In this document: positions 63,171-64,000 of the stretch, one piece after another
Layout: each line of letters opens with the position of its first letter
How positions within the stretch are numbered: the stretch's first letter is position 1
Source of the DNA: Amycolatopsis pittospori
Lineage (GTDB): Bacteria; Actinomycetota; Actinomycetes; Mycobacteriales; Pseudonocardiaceae
NCBI RefSeq assembly: GCF_013870525.1
Contig: NZ_JACBXD010000008.1
Span: 1 to 64,000, forward strand
DNA length: 64,000 nucleotides
Direction of reading: 5' to 3'
Notes under the pieces: model-generated
Told to the model about the DNA's origin: nothing
The model's input: only the letters and a program-made list of their open reading frames with translations
The model's database searches: none
Program-made: the position numbers and the translations under genes

Positions 63171-63291
63171 GGATGGACGGCACGCGTGACGGGATGGACG
63201 GCATGCGTGACGGGATGGACGGCAGGAACGGGGCCGGGCCGCGCGGTGAGCCTTCCCCTCTGAACATGTGCGCCGTCCATCCCGTCACGCG
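63171..63291. repeat. 21-bp tandem repeat with an inverted copy
   Basis: GGATGGACGGCACGCGTGAC repeats at 63171, 63192 and (partly) 63213 with period 21. GCCGTCCATCCCGTCACGCG at 63272 is an inverted copy, so a long hairpin is possible. It fills part of the 520-bp gap between 62968 and 63489, which holds no supported gene. Confidence 0.7.
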
Positions 63292-63488
63292 GGACCGTCC
63301 ATTTGCCGCCCAGGGCGTGGTCGTTCCCGTTCGGGCTGTTGGAGCGTGTTCGGAGAATTGCTCACCGCATTCGGTGAACGGGGTTGAATTTTCGTTGCCC
63401 GAAGGAATTCACCCGGCCGTAGTTCAGTCGTTGTCGCGTCCGGTGGTGTCTGCCAGGATGCTCGTGACCCGAACCGAAGGAGCGTCCA

Positions 63489-63896
63489 GTGGCTTCCCGT
63501 CTCAATCCCTACATCAGCTTCGCCGGCGACGCCCGGCAGGCCATGGAGTTCTACAAATCGGTGTTCGGCGGAGAACTGACGCTGAACACGTTCGGCGAGT
63601 CCGGTATGGCGGGGTCGCGTGTGGAGGACCAGATCATGCACAGCCAGCTCGATTCCCCGGGCGGCTACACGATCATGGCGTCGGACACGCCGCCGGGAAT
63701 GGAACACAAACCGGGGACCAACCTCTCCGTCAGCCTCAGTGGTGACGACGGCGAGGAATTGCGCGGATACTGGGAGAAACTGTCCGCCGACGGTACCGTT
63801 TCGGTCCCGTTCGAAAAGCAGATGTGGGGCGACGAATTCGGCGCCTGCACCGACAAGTTCGGCATCTCGTGGATGGTGAACGTCACCCAGTCCTGA
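63489..63896 (+). CDS. VOC-family protein (PhnB/3-demethylubiquinone-methyltransferase-like)
   Basis: 135 residues: NPYISFAGDARQAMEFYKSV, FGGELTLNTFGE, IMHSQLDSPGGYTIMASDTP, then WGDEFGACTDKFGISWMVN. This is the PhnB/YjdN type of VOC fold. GTG 63489 has AAGGAG upstream. The substrate is not predictable. Confidence 0.88.
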   Translation: MASRLNPYISFAGDARQAMEFYKSVFGGELTLNTFGESGMAGSRVEDQIMHSQLDSPGGYTIMASDTPPGMEHKPGTNLSVSLSGDDGEELRGYWEKLSADGTVSVPFEKQMWGDEFGACTDKFGISWMVNVTQS

Positions 63897-64000
63897 CCAG
63901 AGGACTATGGCCCTACCGGATCCGTGCCGAAGCGCCTGACTTCGGGGGACTTGCGGCTCCGATCTCGCGAAACCCGTTATGCCACCGGTGAAACCGCCGT

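Overview
The window is high-GC actinobacterial chromosome, most likely Amycolatopsis or a close Pseudonocardiaceae relative (inference). The pointers are many GTG and some TTG starts, F420-dependent enzymes including an F420-linked glucose-6-phosphate dehydrogenase, an SsgA-like protein, a SigF-type stress locus, WXG100-like small proteins and LexA boxes of the actinobacterial GAAC-N4-GTTC type. I see no tRNA, rRNA, CRISPR array, transposase, integrase or phage module. The left edge cuts an MFS transporter.

Layout. 0-9.5 kb: MFS exporter, AraC-type regulator, LexA-boxed dinB with rnhA, a secreted peptidase-like protein, and a response regulator / kinase / GerMN lipoprotein operon. 9.5-24.5 kb: diguanylate cyclase, cytochrome P450, NB-ARC/TPR regulator, a drug/metabolite-type permease behind a possible leader peptide, a TetR/secreted-lipase pair around a clear operator, fgd, an FMN monooxygenase and an SsgA-like protein. 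24.5-29.5 kb: HxlR, SRPBCC and F420-enzyme genes, then a Tat-exported ketosteroid-dehydrogenase-like flavoprotein with a KstR-type box. 29.6-31.5 kb: a five-gene YbaB/WXG100-like cassette. 31.5-42.6 kb: secreted amidase, SOS-boxed HNH (13E12-like) protein, IclR regulator, Ser/Thr kinase, a second KstR-boxed gene, an unusual P450 and a TetR/SDR pair. 42.6-48.9 kb: a compact SigF neighbourhood in which at least six transcription units carry GTTT-N15-17-GGGTA-like promoters. 49.6-51 kb: SigE-family sigma factor with a membrane partner.

The best-defined metabolic system is at 51-62.1 kb. It is a complete mimABCD/prmABCD-type binuclear-iron monooxygenase operon (group 5 soluble di-iron monooxygenases, acting on propane, acetone and phenol-type substrates). 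Amidohydrolase, DUF59, alcohol dehydrogenase and a dedicated GroEL follow. A divergent enhancer-binding-protein-like regulator (MimR type) has lost the sigma-54 contact loop. Two near-identical palindromes flank a small unknown gene between the regulator and mimA and are probably its binding sites.

Scattered through the intergenic gaps are long, often perfect inverted repeats and a recurring 22-bp element, mostly just after stop codons. They look like a repeat/terminator family, and in two places they form the very 3' end of a coding region.
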